Part shown: piece by piece, positions 8,216 through 17,109 of the stretch
Numbering within the stretch: position 1 is the first letter of the stretch
Layout of the letters: every line of letters starts with the position of its first letter
Assembly (NCBI GenBank): GCA_028293825.1
Contig: JAQGNY010000005.1
Coordinates: 62,001-126,000 of the forward strand
DNA: 64,000 bases
Source: Verrucomicrobiaceae bacterium
Lineage (GTDB): Bacteria; Pseudomonadota; Gammaproteobacteria; Pseudomonadales; CAMLJR01
Direction: 5' to 3'
Position numbers and translations under genes: made by a program
Notes under the pieces: generated by a model
Databases searched by the model: none
The model's input: the letters and a program-made list of their open reading frames with translations, nothing else
Told to the model about the DNA's origin: nothing

Positions 8216-9172
8216 TTATATCAGTGCCGGCGCAGCTTCACTGCGTCGGCCGACCTCTTCGCACTCTGCCGCCAACACTTTAAAAAACGGCGGCAATTGT
8301 TCCAAAAACCAATTCTCCGCCCGCCCACGTGGCTCGACGCGCGACGCCAGAAACAGTTCCACCTGATCGATCGCGACCGGCAGCGGAATCCGTTTCAGGC
8401 TGCCGCGCGTCAGCGCAGTGCTGGCCAGCGCGGCAGGTACGGTGCCAATGCCCAGCCCCGCTTCAAGCGCCGCGATCTTCGCGGTAAAACTGCTGACGGT
8501 GAGTGTCGGTTGCTGCGTGCCGACCCGCACCGTGCGCGGCGCGCGCTGGCGCGCGGTATCGGCGACCACGATGGCGCGATGGTCGAGCAAATTGATCAGC
8601 GCGTTATCGCCCTGAAACACGGCGTGACTCGGTGCCGCCACATAAATAAATTCGACGCCGCCGAGCGCGACCTTGCGAAAAGTATTCGGCAATGCCACCA
8701 GCTCGGAGCCGATGGCGATATCGGCGCGGCCCGATTCCAATGCATCCCACGCGCCGACCAATACTTCCGCGCTGATACGGACATTGGTATTGGCGCCAGT
8801 CGGTGCCTGCTCGTCGTAAAACTTTTTTACCAGCGGCAACAGCAATTGCTCGGGGTAAACCTGATCGAGCGCAATGGTCAGGCGCGGCTCCCAGCCGCAC
8901 GCCACCGCGCGCGCGTCCTCGACCAATTGCGCCGAGGCGGCCAACAAATCACGTCCGCGTTCGACCAGCAGCTTGCCAGCGACGGTTAATTTTGCGCGAT
9001 GGCCGGAGCGATCGAACAGCACGATATCGAGATCCTCCTCCAACTTCTGCACCGTGTACGACACCGCCGACGTAACGCGATGCAATTCATCGGCGGCGGC
9101 GGCAAAGCTACCGCGCCGGGCAATGGTTTCAAGAACGCGCAGGGCGTCGAGCGTGAGCGGCTGCTGAATCAT
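8216..9172 (-). CDS. LysR-family transcriptional regulator
   Basis: The 318-residue protein has an N-terminal winged helix-turn-helix typical of LysR regulators (LDALRVLETIARRGSFAAAA, then VTSAVSYTVQKLEEDL) and a C-terminal periplasmic-binding-protein-like effector domain. It is divergent from the pirin gene with a 97-bp gap, the usual layout for a LysR regulator and its target. E. coli has a similar pairing of the LysR gene yhaJ with the pirin gene yhaK, so a YhaJ-like role is a reasonable inference. The effector is not predictable from sequence. Confidence 0.93.
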   Translation of the reverse strand: MIQQPLTLDALRVLETIARRGSFAAAADELHRVTSAVSYTVQKLEEDLDIVLFDRSGHRAKLTVAGKLLVERGRDLLAASAQLVEDARAVACGWEPRLTIALDQVYPEQLLLPLVKKFYDEQAPTGANTNVRISAEVLVGAWDALESGRADIAIGSELVALPNTFRKVALGGVEFIYVAAPSHAVFQGDNALINLLDHRAIVVADTARQRAPRTVRVGTQQPTLTVSSFTAKIAALEAGLGIGTVPAALASTALTRGSLKRIPLPVAIDQVELFLASRVEPRGRAENWFLEQLPPFFKVLAAECEEVGRRSEAAPALI

Positions 9173-9215
9173 GTCGATCAGATTTTTTGATAGAGGAGTT
9201 CGAAACTTATCGCTT

Positions 9216-9225
9216 TTTGCGCAAA
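9216..9225. promoter_or_regulatory. Palindrome in the LysR/pirin divergent promoter region
   Basis: A perfect 10-bp palindrome, TTTGCGCAAA, sits mid-way between the divergent LysR and pirin starts. Its position fits an operator for the adjacent LysR protein, but it lacks the full T-N11-A layout and is short enough to be chance. Confidence 0.25.
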
Positions 9226-9269
9226 GGGGGAAGCTCTAGCATGGCTCCATCACTTACAGGAGGTTCACC

Positions 9270-9974
9270 ATGTTGATTCCCTTTAGCGCAGAACGTCGCG
9301 GCTATTCCAATCTCGATTGGCTGCAGAGTTATCACACATTCTCGTTCGCCGAGTTTTATGATCCCGAGCGCATGGGCGTTTCCGTGCTGCGCGTGATCAA
9401 CGACGACACGGTGGCTGGTGGCGGCGGTTTCGGCACGCACCCGCATCGCGATATGGAAATCATCACGTACATGGTCAACGGCGTGATTGAGCATCGCGAC
9501 AGCATGGGCAACACCGAACAGATCACCGCCGGCGAAGTGCAACGCATGACGGCAGGTAGCGGCGTGACGCACAGCGAGTACAACGCGTCGGGTGAAAAAC
9601 CGTTGCGGCTGTTGCAAATTTGGATCAAGCCGGCCCAGAACAATTTGCCGCCGTCGTACGAGCAAAAACTTATCGCTCCGCAGGTCGGTTTAACCTGGAT
9701 CGCGCGTGGCGATAGCAATACCGACGGCGTGCATATTCACCAGGATGCGCATATCGCACGGATCAGCGGCGCCGGCGAACATGTTTTACCGTTGGGCAAA
9801 GATCGCATCGGTTTTATTCAGGTAGTGCATGGCAGCGCGCAAATGAATGGCGCGACGCAACAAGTCGGTGATGCGGTGGCAATGGTTGATGAAGAAAATC
9901 CGGTGCTGACATTAGCCGACAACGCCGAGGTTTTATTTTTCGATCTGCCGCCCGTGCAGCGCAAAGCGGCTTAA
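9270..9974 (+). CDS. Pirin-family cupin protein (YhaK/YhhW-like)
   Basis: The 234-residue bicupin has the pirin metal site in the N-terminal cupin: THPHRDMEIITYM supplies two histidines, and the later THSEYN supplies another. A strong AGGAGGT precedes the ATG. Bacterial pirins such as YhhW have quercetin 2,3-dioxygenase activity, while others affect redox responses; the true substrate here is unknown. It is the first gene of a co-directional group with cytochrome b561 and two YceI proteins and is probably controlled by the divergent LysR regulator. Confidence 0.93.
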   Translation: MLIPFSAERRGYSNLDWLQSYHTFSFAEFYDPERMGVSVLRVINDDTVAGGGGFGTHPHRDMEIITYMVNGVIEHRDSMGNTEQITAGEVQRMTAGSGVTHSEYNASGEKPLRLLQIWIKPAQNNLPPSYEQKLIAPQVGLTWIARGDSNTDGVHIHQDAHIARISGAGEHVLPLGKDRIGFIQVVHGSAQMNGATQQVGDAVAMVDEENPVLTLADNAEVLFFDLPPVQRKAA

Positions 9975-10049
9975 GTTAAGCAACGCAATAAGAGCCGCGT
10001 AACAAAGCGGCGTAAATAAAATCAAAGCGTATCAATGGAGAATGTGGCG

Positions 10050-10607
10050 ATGACAATGCAACGCGAAAAATACACAGCCACCGCGATGTTATTGCACTGG
10101 TTACTGGCGCTGTTAATTATCAGCGCCTTTTTTCTCGGCCTGACGATGACCAACATGCCCGGCATCACGCCGACCAAACTTAAATATTTTAATTGGCATA
10201 AATGGTTGGGGGTGACGATTCTGGCGCTAGCCTTTATTCGCGCGCTGTGGCGGTTATCGCATAAAGCACCGCCATTACCTGCGACGATTCCGCGCTGGCA
10301 ACACTACGTTTCCGCCGCCACGCATTTAGCGCTGTACGTTTTAATGTTTGCGGTACCGTTGTCGGGTTATTTTTATTCGTTAGCGGCGGGATTCAAAGTG
10401 GTTTATCTCGGTCTATTTCCGCTGCCGGTATTAATCGATCCGAATCCAACGTTGAAGCCGATTTTAAAAGCGACACATTACTGGCTAACGATGGGAATGG
10501 CGGCGCTGGTAGTGATGCATGTCGGTGCCGCGCTCAAACATCATTTTTGGGATCGCGATACAGTGTTGTTGCGCATGCTACCCGGTCGAAAAAAATTGCC
10601 AGGTTGA
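10050..10607 (+). CDS. Cytochrome b561 family protein
   Basis: The 185-residue membrane protein has four predicted helices and the conserved histidines of prokaryotic b561 proteins (ATAMLLHWLLALLI, FNWHKWLGV, THLALYVLMF, MHVGAALKHHFW), so it should bind two b-type haems. It probably moves electrons between the quinone pool and the periplasm. I prefer ATG 10050 because GGAG lies nine bases upstream; ATG 10035 is an alternative. It is followed by two yceI genes, the same pairing as yceJ-yceI in E. coli. Confidence 0.92.
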   Translation: MTMQREKYTATAMLLHWLLALLIISAFFLGLTMTNMPGITPTKLKYFNWHKWLGVTILALAFIRALWRLSHKAPPLPATIPRWQHYVSAATHLALYVLMFAVPLSGYFYSLAAGFKVVYLGLFPLPVLIDPNPTLKPILKATHYWLTMGMAALVVMHVGAALKHHFWDRDTVLLRMLPGRKKLPG

Positions 10608-10677
10608 AAAAATAAATCAATTTATTCCCTGTTTTTTTAAATAGCTTCCTAAATAGGTTTTTAAACGGAGATAAACC

Positions 10678-11244
10678 ATGAAACAACCAAAAGCTTTAGC
10701 TTTGTTGGTTCTATTTGTCACGGCATTTTCCGCGCTGGTATTTGCGGCGGCGAATAGCATCGATAAAAAAACCAGCGCCATTGAAATCACCTTCAAGCAA
10801 GAAGGCGTGCCAGTATCGGCAAAATTCAACGATTTCTCGGGCAGTATCGATTACGATCCGGCGAATATCGCGGCGGCCAAAGCGCAACTCGTGGTGCAGT
10901 TGACCAGTTTCGATATCGGCGATGACGCGTATAACAAAGAAGTACAGAAGAAAACTTGGTTCGATACCACGCAATTTCCGCAGGCCACATTTACCAGTGC
11001 CTCAATCAAAGCGCTCGGTGCGGATAAATTGCAAGCGCAGGGAAAGCTCGTTATAAAGGGCAGATCGCAGGATATAACAGTGCCGATTACGCTCAAGCAG
11101 AATGGCAATATAAAAATATTCAGCGGTTCGCTGCCGATCAAGCGTCTCTATTTCAATATCGGCGATGGCGAATGGAGGGATACCGATGTGCTCGCCGATG
11201 AAGTCATTATCAAATTCTCTATTGCTACAAATACCGGGTCGTAA
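10678..11244 (+). CDS. YceI-family periplasmic protein (first copy)
   Basis: The 188-residue protein has a signal peptide (cleavage near VFA-AANS) and a YceI lipocalin-like beta barrel: FKQEGVPVSAKF, KKTWFDTTQFPQATFTS, GKLVIKGRSQDITVP. YceI barrels in bacteria bind polyisoprenoids or isoprenoid quinones. This copy lies 70 bp after the cytochrome b561 gene and 86 bp before a second YceI protein. The two are clearly diverged, so they may hold different ligands. Confidence 0.92.
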   Translation: MKQPKALALLVLFVTAFSALVFAAANSIDKKTSAIEITFKQEGVPVSAKFNDFSGSIDYDPANIAAAKAQLVVQLTSFDIGDDAYNKEVQKKTWFDTTQFPQATFTSASIKALGADKLQAQGKLVIKGRSQDITVPITLKQNGNIKIFSGSLPIKRLYFNIGDGEWRDTDVLADEVIIKFSIATNTGS

Positions 11245-11330
11245 TTTTTTTTCGATTGGTTTCGTTTTAAATTGTTGTTGTGCGCATTTTTTTAAATCCA
11301 TTACGTTCATTCAAAAAAGGAAATAATGTC

Positions 11331-11924
11331 ATGAAAAAAAATCTATTCACTGCTCTGGTTAGCGCTTCCGTGTTGAGTGCTGCGATTGCCACCTCCGCGA
11401 TGGCGGCACCTGTTACTTACAATCTCGATCCCAATCACACATACCCCAGTTTCGAAGCCGACCATTTTGGTGGTCTGTCAGTATGGCGCGGCAAGTTCAA
11501 ACAGTCGTCCGGCAAAGTTGTGCTCGATCGTGCGGCGAAAACAGGCACGGTTGATGTAACGGTACAAACCGATTCGGTGGATTTCGGTCACGAGAAAATG
11601 GACGCGCATTTTAAAGGCGAAGAGTTTTTCGATACCGCGAAATATCCAACTGCAACCTATAAAGGAAAGTTCAGCGCATTCAATGGCGATGTTCCCACGG
11701 AAGTGCAGGGCGAATTCACGTTGCACGGCGTCACCAAGCCGCTAACGTTGAAAATCAATCAGTTCAAATGCATCACCAACCCGATGCTGAAAAAGGATGT
11801 CTGTGGCGCGGACGCTTCTGCCGATTTCAAGCGCAGCGATTATGGCGTTAATTTTGGCGAAGCTTACGGCTTCAATATGGATGTGAAATTGCTGATTCAG
11901 GTTGAAGGCATTAAAGCCGATTAA
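11331..11924 (+). CDS. YceI-family periplasmic protein (second copy)
   Basis: The start at ATG 11331 is supported by AAGGAAA upstream and a typical signal peptide ending SAMA-APVTY. The mature protein carries classical YceI motifs ([47 protein letters not shown]) and two cysteines (KCITN and KDVCGAD) near the barrel mouth. It probably binds an isoprenoid such as ubiquinone-8 or octaprenyl chains and may work with the upstream b561 protein in periplasmic quinone handling. That functional link is inference. A terminator follows at 11942. Confidence 0.94.
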   Translation: MKKNLFTALVSASVLSAAIATSAMAAPVTYNLDPNHTYPSFEADHFGGLSVWRGKFKQSSGKVVLDRAAKTGTVDVTVQTDSVDFGHEKMDAHFKGEEFFDTAKYPTATYKGKFSAFNGDVPTEVQGEFTLHGVTKPLTLKINQFKCITNPMLKKDVCGADASADFKRSDYGVNFGEAYGFNMDVKLLIQVEGIKAD

Positions 11925-11941
11925 TTTCGATAAACCGTTAA

Positions 11942-11973
11942 ATAAAAAAGCCGCCAGCTGGCGGCTTTTTTAT
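11942..11973. terminator. Bidirectional terminator between yceI and the NlpC/P60 gene
   Basis: A perfect palindrome with the GC core GCCGCCAGCTGGCGGC is flanked by six A on the left and six T on the right, so it can end transcription from both converging genes. Confidence 0.9.
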
Positions 11974-11984
11974 GCACGATGAAA

Positions 11985-12488
11985 TCAGGTTTTAACGCGA
12001 ACCGATTTCCAATAGGTGCGCAACCAATATTGGTCGTCGAGGTTCGAAATCATTACGCCTTTCTCCGTCGATGCATGCAAGAATTTTCCGTCTTCCAGAT
12101 AGATGCCAACGTGGCGCATGGTTTTCCCCGTTTTAAAGAAAATTAAATCGCCGGGAATTAAATCGCGCTGCTGAATAGTGGTGCCGACGTTTACTTGGTC
12201 TTCGGTACTGCGCGGCAATTTAATGCCGAAGCGCGCATCGAAAGTGAGAAACACAAAGCCGGAGCAATCGACGCCGCCTTTCGACAAACCGCCGCCTTTG
12301 TATTTCACATTTTTCCAGTCGCTGTATTGCGCGTACAGCGTTTGCTTGACCCAGCTTGAATTGTTCAGGTCATTGCGCGAGCTGGATACAGGCGGTTGCG
12401 GCTGTGTTTCAACGCGCTGTCCCGCGCAGCCGGCGAGCAGTGCAGTCAGTACGAAAAATACAATAAACGGTAACGAGCGAAAACGCAT
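11985..12488 (-). CDS. NlpC/P60-family lipoprotein endopeptidase
   Basis: The 167-residue protein begins at ATG 12488 with a lipoprotein signal peptide and lipobox LAGC; an upstream in-frame start at 12536 would bury this signal. The NlpC/P60 catalytic cysteine is in GGVDCSGFV and the histidine in MRHVGIYL, with DQYWLRTYW at the end. Such enzymes (E. coli Spr/MepS, NlpC) cut peptidoglycan cross-links or stem peptides. It should be anchored in the outer membrane; the residue after the lipidated Cys is Ala, consistent with no Lol avoidance signal. It lies 58 bp downstream of the DUF748 gene. Confidence 0.92.
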   Translation of the reverse strand: MRFRSLPFIVFFVLTALLAGCAGQRVETQPQPPVSSSRNDLNNSSWVKQTLYAQYSDWKNVKYKGGGLSKGGVDCSGFVFLTFDARFGIKLPRSTEDQVNVGTTIQQRDLIPGDLIFFKTGKTMRHVGIYLEDGKFLHASTEKGVMISNLDDQYWLRTYWKSVRVKT

Positions 12489-12546
12489 GATCGACGGGCT
12501 ATCTAAATAAAGTCGATTGAGTATAGCAACTGTCATAAGTGGACCA

Positions 12547-15500
12547 TTAATTCACTTCCATCGTAACGGTGGCGCCGGGAGTTTTATCGGCGCCAATATC
12601 AACCGGTTTAACAAATGCGCGATCCGCCGCGAGTCCGATGTCGGTTACCAACAATTGTTTCACCGCCAGCGCGCGGCGATTGGCGAGTTCCGACAATGCG
12701 CTCGATGGCAATTCGACGTTGTCGCGCATCGCATCGTTCATTTGCATCGGTTCCAGCTTTTCGGATTTTCTATCGGGAAAGCGATTGCCAAATAGTTTCG
12801 CCACCGCGCGCTGCCAGTTTTTTGATTGCTGCTGAATATCCGCTGCATTCAAACTACCTAGCGCGATTAATGCCGAACTTAAATCGCCGTCGCGCAGCGC
12901 TTCGATATCGCGACTTGGACTGACATGACCGGTGAGTCCCAATTTCAATGCGGATTTTTTATTCAGCGCATCGACCAGCGTGTGTAGTTTTTCTTTGTGC
13001 TCGCTTGCGATCTGATCACTGCCCGCAGTGAAATCGACGCGGTCCAAATCGTCGTGATCGCCGCCGCCGACTAAATTCGCCAACGCGCGAAATGGCGACG
13101 TCACCGTTTTCACAATCACGTTGCGAAACGCTTTCCAGATAATACTGCCTACGCTGAAATCAGGATCGTCGACACTACCGGTAACATCGACGCCAAGGTC
13201 CATGGTGCCGTTCGAGTCGGTCAATAAATAAATCGCAAAGCGCAACGGCAAATCCATCACTTTCGGCCCACTAACCTGCGGCCCCAATTGCATTTGGTTC
13301 ACCACGATATGGTTGGTGCCGACAATACGATTGTCCTGCAGCGTATAAACCAACTGTACGCTCAAGCGACCGCCGTCGATTACATAACCGGCGTAGGTGC
13401 CCGAATACGGCGTCAACGTGGCGAGGTCGAGGTTGGTGATGTCGAGCGCAATTTTCATTGCCGGCGGTTTGCCGAATGGATTAATCGTGCCCGACAGCGC
13501 CACCGGCGCGTAGCCATCGACGGTGCCTTTCAGTGCGACTTTTGCATTCTCACCTTTCGCGCGATTTGAGATGCCGGAAATATCGCCGGTGAAATCCGCG
13601 ATATTGGTGCGGAACGCGCGCGACAGCGAATCGTCGCGAAAATCGAGATTGGCTTTTTCGATATGCACCGTATCGATGGCGAGTTGCCACGGCTTGTCGT
13701 TTTGTTTCGCAGCATTTTTCTGCGGCGCAGGATTTTTATTAGCCGTTTTTTGGGCGTCGGATTTCTGTGCGGCTGGCTGCGTAATTATTAATTGTTGAAA
13801 ATTATTAGTGCCGCCCTTATTGATGCGAAACTGTGCCCACGGTTGGTCAATGGAAGCTAACTGCAGTTGCAATTGCTGCTTCGGTAAATCGACCGCGAGT
13901 TGTTTCCATTGCAATTGATTCCACGCCAGCAATTTGCGCTTTTCCGGCAGACTTTGTAATTCGAATTTGTCGACCGAGCCTTCGCTCTGCAGCGTAATCG
14001 GCGCGCCTTGTTCCAGTGTCGCTTGTACGCGCGCGCTTAGCTGGCCGCTGTGCAACGTCGCGTGCATGTATTGGCCGAACAGCGTATTCGCCCATTCGAG
14101 CGGCAGGCCGCTGACTTCGCCGTTAATTTTACCGGTCACTTCAGCGGGAATTAATTCGCCCTGCAGCGCGAGTTTGGCGGTGTCATTGATGGTGGTATCG
14201 AATTGTAATTGCAGCGGTGCCGCTTGCGGCCACAACACATGACTAACATGTGCGCTCAGCGGTGCGATCACTATGGGCAAATCGGGTAATTGACTGGCCT
14301 GCCAGTGAATGGCGCCGCCCTGTGTTTCGATGTCGTCGATTTGAATCTGCCACGGCGGCGACGTGCTTTCTTCGTCAGTGCTGGCAACATGCAGCATATC
14401 GAGCACGCTGATTTGCATGTCTTGATTCGAACCGCTCAGCGTGAAATCGCGCAGTAATATTTTGGCAATTTTCGCCTGCGGTTGCGCGCTGTCGACCGCA
14501 ACGCCATCAATCTGTAAAGCAGCCAGTGCGATGTTGGTTTTGTCATCGAGCTTCGATTGCAATTGCACGTCGTGCAAATTGAGACGGCTGTTGGTCAGCG
14601 CGTAATGCAACGGCTCGGACCAATTTACGTTGAATTGCATATCGCCATCGAGCGCGGCGCGCTGTGTGACGAACGCAAATTTCGGCGACAGATAACGCCA
14701 GGCGGGTACCAGATCAAGGTTGCGTAATGTAACCGTGCCACTGCTGTGTTTAGCGCCGAGCGCAGCATTGGCTTTGACATTGAGTTGACCGCCACTCGCA
14801 TCGGTAATAGTGAGCGACAGCGGTTGCTCCTGGGTTGCGCCCAGCGCAATTTCCTTGCTGGCGATATGCAAATCTTTCAACTGCGTAGCGAACGGTTCCT
14901 GTTCGCGCAGTAATTTAATGCCGATACTTTTTAAAGCGATATCAATTGCACCGGTGCGCAATGGCGATTGTTTGCTGTCGTTGTTTTTTTCTGCAACCGT
15001 GGTGATATCAGCGAGTTTAATGGTGGTGTCGTTGAGATCGAGCGCAAATGGTTCGCTCAAATACGGCGCTTTAATACCGATATGCGCCGCCGAAAAAATC
15101 ACACTCGAAATATCGATTGGAAAAATTGCAGTGCTGTCGTCGGTTTTTGTTTTTGGCTGCGCGGTAGCAGGAAAATGTTGCGCGCGATAAGCGAGAATTT
15201 CGCTGAAATTAAATTGCTCAGCATTCTTTTGATCGATCTGCAGATTCAATCGGGTTAATTGCAACTCATCGAGAACGATGTGTCGCCGCCAGATGCTCGC
15301 CAGCGCCACATTCACGCGCAATTGTTGCAGCGACCAGAATGCGCTGCCATCGCTATTAGCGCTGGAGGCGCCGCGCACATTGAGTGCGAGCGTGAATGGG
15401 TTTATCCAAATAATTTTATCGAGCTTGAGTTCGCGGCCGGTTTGCTCGCGATAAATTTTCGGCGCGAGCAGATTGAGCGCAGGCATCGCCACGAGCATCA

Positions 15501-15570
15501 GCAATGCCAGGTAGGCGAGATAAATAAGTACGATTATTTTTAGGCTGCGCGGTACGCGAACGGCGATCAT
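12547..15570 (-). CDS. DUF748 / AsmA-like envelope protein
   Basis: The 1007-residue protein starts with one membrane helix (LKIIVLIYLAYLALLMLVAM) and continues as a long beta-rich periplasmic region. The DUF748 signatures NPFTLALNVRG and LDELQLTRLNLQID are near the N-terminus, and SGTINPFGKPPAMKIALDIT with LDLATLTPYSGTYAGY lies in the C-terminal half. The last ~150 residues (VDFTAGSDQIASEHKEKL onwards) look OmpA-like. AsmA-type proteins form hydrophobic grooves that bridge the envelope and are implicated in phospholipid transport. A lysine/asparagine/alanine-rich linker lies near residue 600. It may form a transcription unit with the downstream NlpC/P60 lipoprotein. Confidence 0.88.
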   Translation of the reverse strand: MIAVRVPRSLKIIVLIYLAYLALLMLVAMPALNLLAPKIYREQTGRELKLDKIIWINPFTLALNVRGASSANSDGSAFWSLQQLRVNVALASIWRRHIVLDELQLTRLNLQIDQKNAEQFNFSEILAYRAQHFPATAQPKTKTDDSTAIFPIDISSVIFSAAHIGIKAPYLSEPFALDLNDTTIKLADITTVAEKNNDSKQSPLRTGAIDIALKSIGIKLLREQEPFATQLKDLHIASKEIALGATQEQPLSLTITDASGGQLNVKANAALGAKHSSGTVTLRNLDLVPAWRYLSPKFAFVTQRAALDGDMQFNVNWSEPLHYALTNSRLNLHDVQLQSKLDDKTNIALAALQIDGVAVDSAQPQAKIAKILLRDFTLSGSNQDMQISVLDMLHVASTDEESTSPPWQIQIDDIETQGGAIHWQASQLPDLPIVIAPLSAHVSHVLWPQAAPLQLQFDTTINDTAKLALQGELIPAEVTGKINGEVSGLPLEWANTLFGQYMHATLHSGQLSARVQATLEQGAPITLQSEGSVDKFELQSLPEKRKLLAWNQLQWKQLAVDLPKQQLQLQLASIDQPWAQFRINKGGTNNFQQLIITQPAAQKSDAQKTANKNPAPQKNAAKQNDKPWQLAIDTVHIEKANLDFRDDSLSRAFRTNIADFTGDISGISNRAKGENAKVALKGTVDGYAPVALSGTINPFGKPPAMKIALDITNLDLATLTPYSGTYAGYVIDGGRLSVQLVYTLQDNRIVGTNHIVVNQMQLGPQVSGPKVMDLPLRFAIYLLTDSNGTMDLGVDVTGSVDDPDFSVGSIIWKAFRNVIVKTVTSPFRALANLVGGGDHDDLDRVDFTAGSDQIASEHKEKLHTLVDALNKKSALKLGLTGHVSPSRDIEALRDGDLSSALIALGSLNAADIQQQSKNWQRAVAKLFGNRFPDRKSEKLEPMQMNDAMRDNVELPSSALSELANRRALAVKQLLVTDIGLAADRAFVKPVDIGADKTPGATVTMEVN

Positions 15571-15781
15571 GTTTCGCTCTCTTGATTTTTTATCGGCAAC
15601 GAACTGTGTCGCTCAATGTGTTTCGTTTATGCGGCGGCGCTGTTCGTGTGCGTTGTCGAGCAGCGAGTGTAACGCCGCTGCGCACAAACCTTCCAGTACA
15701 CAACCGACAAGTGCGGTAGCGGTCGCAGGCAGCGCGGGGTAAAGTGGTCGCGCTTTGCGATTTAAATTAGGAGAATGCAGC

Positions 15782-16369
15782 ATGCGTCGATTTTGGTTAG
15801 CTCTCACATTAACGTTGCCGTTATTGGGTGGTTGCGGAGTCAACAATATTCCCACCCTGGATGAGCAGGTAAAAGCCGCGTGGGGACAGGTTGAAAACCA
15901 ATATCAGCGCCGTGCCGATCTGGTGCCGAATTTGGTCGAGACGGTGAAAGGTTATGCAACGCAAGAGCGCGAAACGCTGACCGCTGTGACCGAGGCGCGC
16001 GCCAAAGTTGGATCGATTCAGGTCGATAGCAAATTGCTCGATGATCCGCAGCGGCTTAAACAATTTGAAGAGGCGCAGTCGCAATTGCGCGGCTCGCTGC
16101 AGCGTTTAATGGTAGTCGCCGAGCAATATCCCGATTTGAAATCGAATCAGAATTTTCTCGCGCTGCAATCGCAACTCGAAGGCACTGAAAATCGTATCGC
16201 GGTCGCGCGTCGCGATTACGTGGCTGCGGTGCAGCAGTACAACACCGAGATTCGCACGTTTCCCGGCAGCATTTGGCACAAGCTGATGTACAGCAGTCTG
16301 CCGGTGCGCGAAACCTATCAGGCCACCAGCGACAATGCCGAAAAAGCGCCGGCGGTGAAATTTAATTGA
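15782..16369 (+). CDS. lemA: LemA-family lipoprotein
   Basis: The 195-residue protein starts at ATG 15782 (AGGAG upstream). A signal peptide with lipobox LGGC is followed by the LemA core: WGQVENQYQRRADLVPNLVE, then VKGYATQERETLTAVTEARA, and RDYVAAVQQYNTEIRTFPG. LemA proteins are helical, membrane-attached and of poorly defined function. The stop overlaps the start of the next gene (TGATG), so translation is probably coupled. The LemA-TPM-TPM order is conserved in many proteobacteria. Confidence 0.94.
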   Translation: MRRFWLALTLTLPLLGGCGVNNIPTLDEQVKAAWGQVENQYQRRADLVPNLVETVKGYATQERETLTAVTEARAKVGSIQVDSKLLDDPQRLKQFEEAQSQLRGSLQRLMVVAEQYPDLKSNQNFLALQSQLEGTENRIAVARRDYVAAVQQYNTEIRTFPGSIWHKLMYSSLPVRETYQATSDNAEKAPAVKFN

Positions 16370-17109
16370 TGCCTGCTGCAATGTCCGTGACGTCGACCGT
16401 GGCGCGCTGGTTTGCGCTGCTGTTACTACTGTGCAGTGTTTCTGTATTCGCCGCGCCGCAATTTCCCGCATTAAGCGGCCGCGTGGTCGATGCAGCCAAT
16501 ATTCTTAGTCCGGCAATGCAGCAACAATTGGCGGCACAGCTCGATGCGTTCGAGCGCGCCAGCAGCATTCAGTTAGTGGTGGTGACGCTACCTGATTTAC
16601 AGGGCTATGAAATCGAAGAGTTTGGTTATCAGCTCGGCCGCGAATGGGGTATCGGTCAGAAGGGAAAAAATAATGGCGCGATGCTGATCGTCGCGCAGGC
16701 CGAACGTAAAGTGCGCATCGAGGTCGGTTACGGTCTTGAGGGCGCGCTGACCGATGCGCTGTCTGCCAACATCATCAACACGGTCATCGTGCCGCAATTC
16801 AAGCGCGGTCAATTCGAAGACGGCATCGCGCAGGGCACCGCTGCAATCATGGCCGCGTTAAAAGGCGAGTATCAGCCGCAGGCCGCTCGACCGACATACG
16901 GCGCGCGTGGCGGCAGTGTGTTTTGGTTCATTTTGGTGGTTATCGGCGTAATGTTTTTTCGCGGGTTCGGTGGCCCCGGCGGATTTGGCGGCGGGCGGCG
17001 CGGAATTTTCATTCCCGGTGGTTTTGGTGGTGGTGGCTTTGGCGGCGGTGGTGGTTTCTCCGGCGGAGGCGGTGGTTTTGGCGGCGGCGGCGCGTCGGGG
17101 GGGTGGTGA
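16369..17109 (+). CDS. TPM-domain membrane protein with glycine-rich tail (YgcG-like)
   Basis: The 246-residue protein has a signal peptide, a TPM domain (GRVVDAANILSPAMQQQLAA, then GYEIEEFGYQLGREWGIGQK and VRIEVGYGLEGALTDA), a membrane helix (VFWFILVVIGVMFF) and a glycine/phenylalanine-rich tail of GGFGGGG type. TPM_phosphatase-fold proteins are often membrane linked; the plant member TLP18.3 acts in photosystem II repair, but the bacterial role is open. It overlaps lemA by one base (ATG 16369) and the next TPM gene by one base. The Gly tail is repetitive at the DNA level (GGT/GGC runs at 16965-17105) and prone to length change. Confidence 0.92.
   Translation: MPAAMSVTSTVARWFALLLLLCSVSVFAAPQFPALSGRVVDAANILSPAMQQQLAAQLDAFERASSIQLVVVTLPDLQGYEIEEFGYQLGREWGIGQKGKNNGAMLIVAQAERKVRIEVGYGLEGALTDALSANIINTVIVPQFKRGQFEDGIAQGTAAIMAALKGEYQPQAARPTYGARGGSVFWFILVVIGVMFFRGFGGPGGFGGGRRGIFIPGGFGGGGFGGGGGFSGGGGGFGGGGASGGW

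Noticed and set aside
15613-15780. Minus-strand frame upstream of the DUF748 gene with a protein-like stretch (ALVGCVLEGLCAAALHSLLD).
   Set aside because: No usable start codon and it overlaps the lemA promoter and start on the other strand; best explained as chance.
16923-17108. N-terminal extension of the second TPM protein by 62 residues.
   Set aside because: The extension reads the Gly-repeat DNA of the previous gene in another frame as Arg/Trp runs; the overlapping ATG at 17109 is far more credible.
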